The notes below the pieces were generated by a model. The model worked only from the letters and a program-made list of their open reading frames with translations, ran no database searches and was not told the DNA's origin. Made by a program: the position numbers and the translations under genes. Below, piece after piece: positions 22,101-33,415 of a stretch of 64,000 bases of DNA. Positions within the stretch are counted from its first letter, which is position 1. Each line of letters opens with the position of its first letter. The DNA is taken from contig NC_016132.3 in the NCBI RefSeq assembly GCF_000005505.3, positions 39,942,914-40,006,913 of the forward strand, written 5' to 3'. Origin of the DNA: Brachypodium distachyon (lineage: Eukaryota; Streptophyta; Magnoliopsida; Poales; Poaceae).

Positions 22101-22377
22101 GAAGTGCCACCCTGAGATGGCCGACACACCACTGAGGGATACTATTCCACTTGAAAAAGTTCAATTGCAGAGTGACCTCACCTATGAGGAGAAACTGATC
22201 AGAATATTGGACACAGCTGCGAGACAAACCCGATCCAAGACCATCAAGTTTTGCAAAGTCCAGTGGGACCATCATACAGAAGAAGAAGCCACTTGGGAAC
22301 GCGAAGATAATCTTCGAGAAGACCACCCACACCTCTTTGCTAACCACACCGAATCTCGAGGACGAGATTCATCTTAA
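19140..22377 (+). pseudogene. Element B/Y pol: protease, RT, RNase H, integrase, chromodomain
   Basis: In order it encodes the protease motif [10 protein letters not shown] (near 19235), RT up to [12 protein letters not shown] near 20160 (the box has K where C has I), RNase H ([12 protein letters not shown]), integrase zinc region ([12 protein letters not shown]), integrase core ([27 protein letters not shown]) and chromodomain, ending at TAA 22375-22377. About 170 bp of RT is deleted near 20232 between two AGAAG repeats. There is a frameshift near 20930 and a TAG near 21520 (GAG in sisters). A purine tract AGGGGGTTAGG precedes the LTR start at 22390. It is clearly dead, but the domains are complete apart from the RT gap. 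Confidence 0.9.
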
Positions 22378-22389
22378 GGGGGTTAGGTC

Positions 22390-22491
22390 TGTAACATCCC
22401 AAAAATTCAAAACTTTTACATGTGCATTGCATCCATGAGCATCATGCCACAATTGCATATTTGAATTCAAATTTGAATCTAAAAAGGCTTT
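22390..22491 (+). repeat. First ~102 bp of Y 3' LTR
   Basis: The LTR start TGTAACATCC follows the polypurine tract of the preceding pol. The LTR breaks off inside GGCTTT and joins RT sequence (GGAAAGTTGAGAGC) through a TTT overlap. The remainder of this LTR is probably 28122-30723. Confidence 0.8.
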
Positions 22492-24799
22492 GGAAAGTTG
22501 AGAGCGCACCAGCTGTACGCCAAATTCAGCAAGTGTGAATTTTGGTTATCAGAAGTCAGCTTTCTTGGACACATAGTGTCAGGAGCCGGAGTAGCCGTTG
22601 ACCCAGCTAAGGTTGCAGCAGTTACAGAATGGGAGGCACCGAAGAACGTCGGAGAAGTCCGTAGTTTTCTCGGACTTGCTGGTTACTATCGGAGATTCAT
22701 TGAGAATTCTCCAAAATAGCGAAACCCATGACAGAGCTGTTAAAGAAAGAGAAGAAGTTTGCCTGGAATGAGTTTTGTGAAGAGAGTTTCCAGGAATTGA
22801 AGAAAAGGCTAGTGTCCGCACCCATCCTTGTTTTGCCTGACCTACAGGAGGATTTTCAAGTATACTGTGACGCCTCACGTCAAGGTTTGGGAGGAGTGTT
22901 AATGCAAGGAGGAAGAGTTGTAGCATACGCTTCGCGGCAACTCAAGAGCCACGAAGGCAACTATCCCACTCATGACTTGGAGTTAGCATCGGTAGTGCAC
23001 GCCCTGAAGACCTGGAGGCACTATCTGATGGGAAAGCATTGTGAGCTGTTCACAGATCACAAGAGCCTGAAATATATATTCACCCAGAAGGAACTGAACC
23101 TGAGGCAGAAAAGATGGTTAGAACTGATAAAGGATTATGACCTGAGTCTACAATATCATCCAGGCAAGGCTAACGTCGTAGCCGATGCATTGAGCCGCAA
23201 GGGGCTATGTAAATGGACTAACAGCTGGAGAGTTACCACCAGAGTTGTGCGAACAGTTCAAAGACCTCAGACTCGAGATAGTACCTGAAGGTTATTTAGC
23301 CACCTTGGAAGTACAGCCCACATTGCTGGATAGGATTAGAGGAGCACAGAAGGATGACTCTGAAATTAAGGAAATAAAAGAGAATATGCTTACTCGAAAG
23401 GCCAAAGAGTTTCGAGAAGACAACCAGGGTACCATACGGTTCGGGAAACGCATTTGCGTACCGCAAGATTCGGAAATCAGAAAGTTGATTCTGCAAGAAG
23501 GCCACGATTCACCATACTCAATCCACCCCGGAAACACAAAGATGTACATGGACCTCAAGGAAACATTTTTGGTGGTCCGGATTGAAGCGTGACATCGCAG
23601 AGTTCATTGCCTTGTGCGATGTGTGCAGTAGAGTTAAGGCAGAACACCAGAAGCCAGCAGGGTTACTGAGACCATTGCCTATACCGGACTGGAAATGGGA
23701 TAAAGTCGGCATGGACTTTATCACCGGGCTACCAAGGACTAGATCAGGATATGATTCCATTTGGGCAGTGGTTGACCGTTTGACCAAGGTTGCCCACTTC
23801 ATACCAGTGAAGACTACATACACCAGTGCACAGTTAGCGAAACGCTACATGTCCAGAATAGTGTGTTTACACGGAGTACCCAAGAAAATAGTTTCAGACA
23901 GAGGTACCCAATTTACCTCAAGATTTTGGGGACAACTACATGAGTCTCTAGGAACGAGACTAGAATTCAGTACAGCCTTTCATCCGCAGACGGATGGACA
24001 GACCGAGAGAGTTAACCAGATCCTTGAAGATATGTTGAGAGCTTGCGCTCCAGATTATGGGTCTAGTTGGGATGACAATTTGCCTTATGCAGAATTCTCA
24101 TACAACAACAGTTTCCAAGCCAGCATTGGAATGTCACCGTTTGAACCTTTGTATGGAAGGAAATGCAGAACACCATTGTTATGGGATGGTGTAGGAGATC
24201 GTAGCCTATTCGGCCCGGATATGATCAAGGATGCCGAGGAAAAAGTTAGACTCATCCGAGACCGGCTGAAAGTAGCTCAGTCAAGACAAAAGAGCTATGC
24301 GGATACAAAACGTAGGGAGGTTACCTATGAAACTGAAGATAGAGCGTATCTCAGAGTTTCACCGATACGCGGTGTCAAGAGATTTGGTATAAGAGGGAAG
24401 TTAGCACCCCAATTCGTCGGACCTTTCAAGATATTGTCGCGACAAGGAGAGGTAGCCTACAAGTTGGATTTGCCGGAAGCACTGTCCAATGTCCACAACG
24501 TCTTCCACGTATCGCAACTGAAGAAGTGTCACCCCGAGATGGCCGACACACCCCTGAGGGATACGATACCTCTAGAAGAAGTCCAATTGCAGAGTGACCT
24601 CACATATGAGGAGAAACCGATCAGGATCTTGGACACAGCTGAGAGACAAACCCGATCCAAGACCATCAAGTTTTGCAAAGTCCAGTGGGACCATCAGACA
24701 GAAGAAGAAGCCACTTGGGAACGCGAAGATGATCTTCGAGAAGACCACCCACACCTCTTTGCTAACCACACCGAATCTCGAGGACGAGATTCATCTTAA
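22492..24799 (+). pseudogene. Element X pol 3' half: RT thumb, RNase H, integrase, chromodomain
   Basis: It starts in mid-RT ([20 protein letters not shown]) with no gag, protease or catalytic RT box. RNase H ([10 protein letters not shown]) and integrase follow. Frameshifts lie near 22705 (one T lost), 23205 (one G gained) and 23570 (one T gained). From 23582 to 24799 the frame is open for 405 codons and contains the integrase core triad regions ([33 protein letters not shown]), the [14 protein letters not shown] motif and the chromodomain. It ends at TAA 24797-24799 and is followed by the polypurine tract and X's own LTR. It belongs to the same family as C and is very similar to it over this region. 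Confidence 0.9.
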
Positions 24800-24811
24800 G
24801 GGGGTTAGGTC

Positions 24812-27800
24812 TGTAACATCCCAAAATTTCAAACTTTTACATGTGCATTGCATCCATGAGCATCATGCCACAATTGCATGTTTGAATTCAAATTTTGAAT
24901 CACAAAAGGCTTTCAGAGATTTTGATTACACCCCTGTAACCTTTGGATTTTCAAACCAATAAGGTTGATGTATAAAAAGGGTTTAATGCATATATAAGCT
25001 ATCCCATAATTTTGGTGAACTAATTGGAGTTGAAAAAGTATTTTATTCAAACAGATATATAGCCCTAAAGTAATTTATAGGGCAAATGTATTTTTATATA
25101 TTTTATTTTGAAGAGAAACTACTTCCAAAAGTTGTATCATGGTAGGACATGATTTTAAAAAAATTCTGGAATTTATTTGGCCAATTTGGAGTTCAAACAC
25201 AAAAGATATCAAAGAAATGGGAAAAATAGAAAAAAGAAAAGGTCTAAAAGAAAAAAAAAGGGGTAAACGGACCGGCCCGGCCGAATTGGGCCGAACCGGC
25301 CCAACTCCCCCGCGCGCGCCACAGCCCAGCAGGCCCAGCCGCCCGCTCACCCGTGCCCGCACCACCGACAGGTGGGGCCCACCTGTCGGGGTCGTCCCCT
25401 ACCTCGGGCAGGCGCCCGAAATCGCGCCGCCGTCCCCGCGCGTGACCGCCGCGCGCCGTCACCGGGATCCGCCCCTCCTGACCTTCCCGAACCGAGCCGC
25501 TCGCGTCCCTTTAAAGCCCCGGCTTCCCCCTTCGTTTCCCCTCTGTTTGCCCGCACCCGCACGCGCCCACGCCGCCGGTTTTCGTCGCCAGAGTTCGCCC
25601 GCGCCGCCGCCGTTCTTGCGCCGCGCCGACCACGCCGGTGAGCCCTCGCGCGCGAGTCTTCAAATTTCCAGAGCCCCTCGCGCTTGCGCACGTTTTGACA
25701 CGCTCGATTTGTCGTTTGATGCACCGTAGCGCCGCCCCCGTCGCCGCCCGAAGCTTCGCCGGAGCCCGCGCTCGCCGCCCGCTCGTCTCCGACCTCGGCG
25801 AGGCCCCCGACCGCCCGACCCCGCGCCGACCACGTCCCCGAGCTCGCCGTGCCGCGCCGCTCCGTCCCCGCACCTCCCCGTCACGCCAGCCTCGCCGGAG
25901 CACCCCGCGCCGCCGCCGCCTGTGCCGCGCCGTCGCCGGAGAAGGTCGCCGGAACCGTAGGTAAGCCCGAGAGCCCCCGTCCGACCGATCTTTGATCAAC
26001 GGCTCGGATTAGATCGGGTTAATTCCCTTAAGTGAACCGGTACGCGCCTATCAGAAGCTGCCACGTGGCACCCGAGTTATAAAATAAAAATGTAATTTTA
26101 TTTTCCCCGGATTAATAAAAGGCATTTTTGCAGATAGGCCCCTGTAACTTCAAATGATCACAACTTTAAATCTGTTTGGCCAAATTTAGTGATCCACACC
26201 TTTTTGGAATCCTTAGGGAATGTAGAATCTTTTGGCACTGTCCAATTTCAAATTTGAATATTTGAATCACATTCAAATTACAGATTAGGGTTTTATGCCA
26301 TTTAAATCATAACTAATTATTTAGAAGTCCTTTTTGAATGAAACCAGTGCCCAAAATTTTGTTTTAATGTCCTCTGTCCAATGGGGCAGAGAAATAAATA
26401 TTTTGAATTAAATTGTTTTGCAGAATGCAAATAAAACCTCATTTTAGGTTTTAAACCCCAGCTTTTGCTTTTTCTTAAAAACCCTAATTACATGTGTTTA
26501 ATTCTCAAGGCATTGGATCAGCAGATCACCCAAATAAAATAAACCAAACTCATGTCACATGTTTTGCATCGCATCATGGCATACATATTCTTTTGTCATG
26601 TTTGTATTGTGTGTTTATGTGTGTGTATATGTTTGTTGATGGTATAGTATTCTCGGAGAGCGAACCTTGCGATTGTGACGAGTGTTTGAACTCCAACTAC
26701 TATCAAGGCAAGTTCACTTTGACCATTTACCCATTATATTATTATGCACTAGATTTTATTAGTTGCATTGTCAGGATTATTATTGTATCTATGTTAGCTA
26801 TGATCTGTCCTAATAGTATAGGATACCTTTGCCATGACTTCACCACCAATTGCCATCGTTGTAGTAAGAGGCTATGCTATGATAATATACGAGGGTGGTA
26901 GTGTTACAATGTGATACGGTTGAATTACAATATGATTTTCCTAGTGTATGGCAAAACAAAGTAATTCAATGAACCGTCCTGGGTGGGCTGCTTTGAGTTT
27001 TCGGATGTCGTGACGTTAGGTCCATTTCTATGGGGCCCGCTGAGTCGTCTCTCCGTGTGATTCGGGAGCGTCCATGGTCGTCTCCCCGTGCGATTCGGGG
27101 AGCGCCTACGTCACAATGTGGGATGCCACCCGGGGTAACCAGAGACTGGACTAGTTTCCTGTTTAGTAGCTTCCAGTACAACCACATGGTATTATGGGCT
27201 CTGCCAGGATGGATGTAAGAAATATGAACCTGGATCCGAGGTGACATCGGTATGTAGCAGTGTAGGTTGGAACGCGTCCCTCAGGTGGTTTGGGGGAATA
27301 TGTTCTGAAAATTCTTGTAATCGATGCCGTTGCTACTCTACCCTGAGGTCAGCAAGGGATTAACACGTCGATTTCTTGTGGGTAAAGTGTACCACCTCTC
27401 GAGAGTGTCAAACTAAGTACTTAGCCGTGTCCCCGGTTACGGACAATTAGAGCAACTAGACATCGGAGTTGTAAGGAAAGTCTCACTCATTCCAATTTCC
27501 TAATAAAACGAATGGTTTGAACTGGGTAGGAGCATTGATGTTTCTACTCAATGTGCCTAGGTTAATAGGAGCATGGTGTTTCTACCCCGTGTCCAATAGA
27601 TTTCAAAACTATTTGTCTAAAAATGATAGGATTTGAATAATGATGCTTTTATGCAAAATAGCCAAACCCTACTTAGCCAAACTATGCATGTACTTGGTAG
27701 GTCCTTTATAACTCTAGTGAGCTTGCCAATACATTCAAATGTATTGACCACGTAGTGGCTGCAATTAACAATGCAGGTGGATCCGACGATGAGTGAGGTT

Positions 27801-28121
27801 CGTCGTTTTGTCATGGGTCATGTGCTTACATTCCAACATGCTCTCTCCTCTGGGAGTAGATGAGGCCCTTTTACTCTACTTTCCGCTGCAGCTTCATGAT
27901 ACATTGTTGTTATGGTTTTGAACATTATTTGTTTATGCTGGCCTAAGAGGTCATGCAAGTTTGTAAGTACAATTTAAGTTCTGGATGATACGATGTAATA
28001 AAGTACTTTTGACCTTTGTATCTTGGTATTACATCTTGAACTGTGTGTGCTAGTGAGTCGATCCAGGGACTAGCACAAGTAAGCACAGAGATCGAACCCT
28101 TGGTGAAGGGGGATCGCTTCA
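24812..28121 (+). repeat. 3' LTR of element X
   Basis: This complete 3,310-bp LTR runs TGTAACATCC to GATCGCTTCA. It has the promoter variant TTTAAAG at 25510-25516, the GC palindrome at 25367-25387 and the AT palindrome at 27727-27746. Its 3' end (TTGGTGAAGGGGGATCGCTTCA region) resembles C's LTR ends. The base after its exact end is inside another LTR (CCGCC...), as expected if X had inserted there. Confidence 0.9.
25510..25516 (+). promoter_or_regulatory. TATA-like box of X LTR
   Basis: TTTAAAG follows CGTCCC where the S, B and A LTRs have TATAAAG. Confidence 0.5.
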
Positions 28122-30723
28122 CCGCCGTCCCCGCGCGCTCACCGCCGCATTCTCCTCACTCCGACCTTCCCAAACCGCGCAGCCCGTGTCCCTATAAAGC
28201 TCTCGCCGCCGCGCTTCTTTCGCCTCTCTTGCTCGCCTGAATCGCTGCGCCCACGCTGCCCCATTCGTCGCCGGAGTTCGCCCGCGCCGCCGCCGTTCTC
28301 CTTCGTCGCCGGTGAACCCTAAGGGTAAACGCCGCCATTTCCTTTCCCCTCTTCTTCTACTCCTCCGTGCGCTTCGTTTGACGCGCTCCGTCTTCGCCCC
28401 CGTGCACTGCAGCTTCCCCGATGACCCGAGCCGAAGCTCCGCCGCCCGTCGCCGACCGCCGCCGTGCTCGCCTTCCTCCTAGGCGCCGACCCTGTCGCGC
28501 CCGAGCCCCGCCGCCGCCCCCGCGCCTCCGCCTTGACGAGCCGCGCGCGCCCGTGCCCTCACCGAGCCGCCCCGTCGCCAGAATCGCCCGCCGAAACCCT
28601 AGCCGGCTAGAGGTGAGCCCGATGCTCCCTGGCCGTTGGATCTCAATCAACGGTCCAGATTAGATCCTAGTTCTTATTTTAAACGAACCGGTATGCGCAA
28701 ATCAGGAGATGACACGTGGCACGGTAAAATAGAAATAAAAATCTAATTTTTAATCCCCCGGATTAATTAAATGGCACTTTTGCAGAAAGGCCCCTGCAAC
28801 TTCAAATGATCATATCTTTTTATCTGTTTGGCCAAATGTAATGATCCACACCTTTTTGGAATCCTTAGGAAATTTAGAATCTTTTGGCACTGTCCAAATT
28901 CAAATTTGAATAATTGAATCACATTCAAATTACAGATTAGGGTTTTATGCTATTTAAATCATAACTAATTATCTAAAAGTCCTTTTTGAATGAAACAAGT
29001 GCCCAAATTTTTTTTTATTGTCCTCTGTCCAATGGGACAGAGAAATAAATATTTTGAATTAAATTGCTTTGCAGATGCAAATAAAATCTCATTTTTGGGT
29101 ATAAACCCTAGCTTTTGCTTTTTGTTTAAAACCCTAATTGCACGTGCTTAATTCTCAACGCTTTAGATCAGTAGATCACCCAAATAAAATAAACCAAACT
29201 CATGTCACATGTTTTGCATTGCATCATGGCATACATAATCTTTTGCTCATATGGTGTGTTTATCTATGTGTATGTTTGCTTGATTGTATAGTTTTCTCGG
29301 AGAGCGAACTGTGTGATTCCGAAGAGTGTTTGAATACCAACTACTATCAAGGCAAGTTCACTTTGATCATTTACCCATTATTTTATTATGCACTAGATTT
29401 TATTAGTTGCATTGTTAGGATTATTACTGTATCTATGCTAGTTATGATCTGTCCTAGTAGTATAGGATACCCTTTGTCATGACCTTACCACCAATTGCCA
29501 TCGTAGTAGTAAAATGCTATGCTATGAGAATATACGAGGGTGGTATTATTACAATATGATTCTATTGAATTACAATATGATTTTCCTAGTGCATGGCAAA
29601 ACAAGTAATTCAATGAACCGTCTTGGGTGGGCTGCTTTGAGGAAGTGGAGATGTATGAGACGTCAGGTCCATTTCTATGGGTCCATTTCTATGAGTCGTC
29701 TCGCCATTTCTATGGGAGCGCTTGCGTTGCAACTTTGGAATGCCACCCGGGGTAACCAGAGACTGGACTAGTTTCCTGTTTAGTAGCATCCAGTACAACC
29801 ACATGGTATTATGGGCTCTGCCAGGATGGATGTAAGAAATATGAACCTGGATCCGAGGTGACATCGATATGTAGCAGTGTAGGTTGGAATGCGTCCCTCA
29901 GGTGGTTTGGAGGAATATGTTCTGAAAATTCCTGTAATCGATACCGTTGCTACTCCATCTGGAGGACAGCAAGGGATTAACACGTCGATTTCTTGTGGGT
30001 AAGTGTACCACCTCTCGAGAGTGTCAAACTAAGTACTTAGCCGTGTCCCCGGTTATGGACAATCATGAGCAACTAGATATTGGTGCGGTAAGGAAGGTCT
30101 CACTCACTCCAATTTCCTAATAAAATGAATGGTTTGAACTGGGTAGGAGCATTGATGTTTCTACTCAATGTGCCTAGGTTAATAGGAGAATGGATGTTTC
30201 TACCCCGTGTCCAATAGAATTAAAAAGCTACTTGATTAAAAATGATAGGATTGAACTATGATTGCTTTTATGCAAACAGCCAAACTCCACCTAGCCAAAT
30301 TTATGCATATACTTGGTAGGTCCTTTATAACTCTGGTGAACTTGCCAATACATTGAAATGTATTGACCACGTAGTGGTTGCAATTAACAATGCATGTCGA
30401 TCCGACGATGAGTGAGGTTCGTCGTTTTGTCATGGGTCATGCGCTTACAGTCCAACATGCTCTCACCTTGGAGTAGTGTGGTCCTTTTGTTCTACCATTT
30501 TTTCGCTGCAGTTTTGAAACATTGTTAGATGATGATGAAACAGTATTTTTTTTATGCTGGCCCAAGAGGTCATGCGAGGTTGTAAGTACTATTTAAATTC
30601 TGGATCATGTGATGTAATAAAGTACTTTTGACCTTTGTTTTTGTATACTTCATCATGAGTCGATCCAGGGGCTAGCACAGTAAGCACAGAGATCGAACCC
30701 TAGTAAGGGGAAGGATCGCTTCA
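28122..30723 (+). repeat. Remainder of Y 3' LTR
   Basis: These 2,602 bp correspond to an LTR from about base 620 to the end, finishing GATCGCTTCA at 30723. The AT palindrome is at 30346-30365. The GC-palindrome region is missing because it would lie upstream of 28122. It continues directly into RT sequence of B0, with CATAC (30724-30728) as the likely right target duplication of Y. Confidence 0.85.
28193..28199 (+). promoter_or_regulatory. TATA box of Y LTR
   Basis: TATAAAG follows the GTGTCCC context, in the same position as in B and S. Confidence 0.6.
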
Positions 30724-33403
30724 CATACTTCATGAACATGATGAACAAGGTGTTCATGGAATTCTTGGACAAGTTTGTCGTGGTATTCATAGACGACATC
30801 TTGATTTACTCCAAGAGCAAGGAAGTGCATGAGCAGCATCTGCGCATGATATTGGAGAAGTTTAGAGCGCACAAGCTGTACGCCAAATTCAGCAAGTGCG
30901 AGTTTTGGTTGTCAGAAGTCAGCTTTCTTGGACACATAGTGTCAGGATCCGGAGTAGCTGTTGACCACGCTAAGGTTGTAGCAGTTACTGAATGGGAGGC
31001 CCCGAAGAATGTCGGAGAAGTCCGCAGTTTCCTAGGACTTGCTGGTTACTACCGGAGGTTCATTGAGAGCTTCTCTAAAATAGCGAAACCCATGACTGAG
31101 CTCTTGAAGAAGGAAAAAAAGTTTACCTAGAACGAGAACCGTGAAGAAAGTTTCCAGGAATTGAAGAAAAGACTAGTGTCTACGCCCATCCTTATTTTAC
31201 CTGATCTGCAGGAGGATTTTCAATTTTACTGTGACGCCTCACGTCAAGGATTGGGAGGAGTGTTGATGTAAGGAGGAAGAGTTGTAGCGTACGCTTCGCG
31301 ACAACTAAAGAGCCACAAAGGCAACTATCCCACTCATGACTTGGAGTTAGCATCGGTACTGCACGCCCTGATGACTTGGAGACACTATCTGATGGGAAAG
31401 CATTGTGAGCTGTTTACCGATCACAAGAATCTGAAGTACATATTCACTCAGAAGGAGCTGAACTTGAGGCAGAGAAGATGGTTGGAACTGATAAAAGATT
31501 ATGACCTGAATTTACAATATCATCCAGGCAAGGCTAATGTAGTAACCGATGCATTGAGCCGCAAGGGCTATATTAATGGACTAACAGCTAGAGAATTACC
31601 ACCAGAGTTGTGCGAACAGTTCAAGGACCTTAGACTGGAAATAGTACCTGAAGGTTACTTAGTTACTTTGGAAGTGCAGCCCACACTACTAGATAGGATT
31701 AGAGAAGCATAGAAGGATGACTCAAAATAAAGGAAATAAAAGAAAATATGGTCATTGGAAAGGCCAAAGATTTTCGAGAAGACAACCAGGGAACCATATG
31801 GTTCGCGAAACGCATTTGCGTACCACAGGATCCAGGACTCAGAAAGTTGATTCTGCAAGAAGCCCATGAATCACCGTACTCAATCCACCCGGGAAACACG
31901 AAGATGTACATGGACCTCAAGGAAACATTTTGGTGGTCCGGATTGAAGCGTGACATCGCAGAGTTTATTGCTTTGTGTGATGTGTGTAGCAGAGTTAAGG
32001 CAGAGCACCAGAAGCCAGCAGGATTGCTAAGACCGCTGCCTATACCAAAGTGGAAATGGGATAAAGTTGGTATGGATTTTATCACCGGTCTACCAAGGAC
32101 CATATCTGGATATGATTCCATATGGGTAGTTGTTGACCGTTTGACTAAGGTTGCCCACTTTATACCGGTGAAGACCACGTACACCAGCGCACAGTTAGCG
32201 AAACGCTACATATCCAGAATAGTGTGTTTACATAGAGTACCCAAGGAAATAGTTTCAGACAGAGGTACCCAGTTTACCTCAAGATTTTGGGGACAACTAC
32301 ATGAATCTCTAAGAATGAGACTAGAGTTCAGTACAGCTTTTCATCCACAGACGGATGGACAGACCGAGTGGGTAAATCAAATCCTTAAGGATATGTTGAG
32401 AGCTTGCGCTCTAGATTACGGATCCAGTTGGGATGACAATCTGCCATATGCAAAATTCTCATAACCAAACAGCTTCCAAGCCAGCATAGGAGTGTCACCA
32501 TTTGAAGCTTTATATGGAAGGACGTGAAGAACACCATTGTTATGGGATGGTGTAGGAGACCGTAGCCTATTCATCCCGGATATGATAAAGGATGCCGAAG
32601 AAAAGGTTAGACTCATCCGAGACCGGCTGAAAGTAGCTCAGTCAAGGCAGAAGAGCTAAGCAGATTCCAAACGTAGAGAGGTTACCTACGAGATTGAAGG
32701 TAGAGCGTATCTCAAAGTTTCACCGATACAAGGGGTAAAGAGATTTGGTATAAAAGGAAAGCTAGCACCCCGATTCATTGGACCTTTCAAGATCTTGTCG
32801 CGACAAGGAGAGGTAGCCTACAAGTTGGATTTATCGGAAGCACTGTCCAATGTCCACAATGTCTTTCATGTATCTCAACTGAAGAAGTGTCACCCCGAGA
32901 TGGCTGACACACCACTAAGGGATACGATACCCCTTGAGGCGGTAAAGTATTCTAATTCAATATGGATTTCGCGGGCGAATATTTACTCTATTCCTGTCTT
33001 ATTTGGTAATTTATAACCTTACCAAATAAGACAATTTTTGGGGTTTGTTCCGCCATCCCGTCCAATGAGGTTTTTGGATTCTTTGCAATAAAATCCTATG
33101 GACTCATAGGTTCTGTCGTTCCCACTGCTTCTCCTTGAATGGTTAGGTCTGAATCCCACAACGGAGCTTCAAAAAAATGTCTTTCCACAACTGCAGAGTG
33201 ACCTCACCTATGAGGAGAAACCGATCAGAATCTTGGACACAGCTGAGAGACAAACCCGATCCAAGACCATCAAGTTTTGCAAAGTCCACTGGGACCATCA
33301 TACAGAAGAAGAAGCCACTTGGGAACGCGAAGATGATCTTCGAGAAGACCACCCACACCTCTTTGCTGACCACACCGAATCTCGAGGACGAGATTCATCT
33401 TAA
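30724..33403 (+). pseudogene. Element B0 pol 3' half, heavily decayed
   Basis: It starts at RT ([14 protein letters not shown]), then [12 protein letters not shown], RNase H, integrase and the end of the chromodomain, with TAA at 33401-33403. Stops relative to sisters include TAG near 31130 (TGG), TAA near 31268 (CAA), TAG near 31710 (CAG) and TAA near 32658. A frame break near 32462 disrupts YNNSFQ. A 252-bp foreign segment (32939-33190) replaces about a dozen bases just before the chromodomain. This is the most damaged pol of the B block, in line with its being the oldest layer there. Confidence 0.9.
32939..33190. other. Foreign filler insert, probably organellar (plastid-like)
   Basis: This segment has no match to any other pol copy in the window. 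It is AT-rich and has no coding frame related to the element, no terminal repeats and no target duplication. It replaces the short stretch coding EVQL. Phrases such as GATTTCGCGGGCGAATATT and TTGCAATAAAATCCTATGG look like grass plastid intergenic DNA to me, but I cannot confirm the locus. It contains an internal inverted repeat (GTCTTATTTGGTAA with TTACCAAATAAGAC). Confidence 0.5.
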
Positions 33404-33415
33404 GGGGGTTAGGTC

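Noticed and set aside
25372..25999. Long Arg/Pro/Ala-rich ORFs on both strands of the GC-rich LTR segments (also near 5800, 8000, 13600, 34000, 37400, 46300, 52300)
   Set aside because: All six frames are open because of GC content. Composition is low-complexity and indels between LTR copies shift the frames freely.
26966..27247. Antisense 93-codon LTR ORF (MSPRIQVHISYIHPGRAHN type), repeated in several LTRs
   Set aside because: It overlaps an LTR segment with an imperfect ~34-bp tandem repeat, loses length whenever that repeat changes, and has no coding-like features. Repetition simply follows LTR copy number.
22390..33415. Interpretation of B as a tandem array with shared LTRs
   Set aside because: Exact LTR ends abut non-LTR or mid-LTR sequence (30723/30724 and 28121/28122) rather than primer sites, and the outer LTRs are sisters. 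Nested insertion fits better, though it is not proven.
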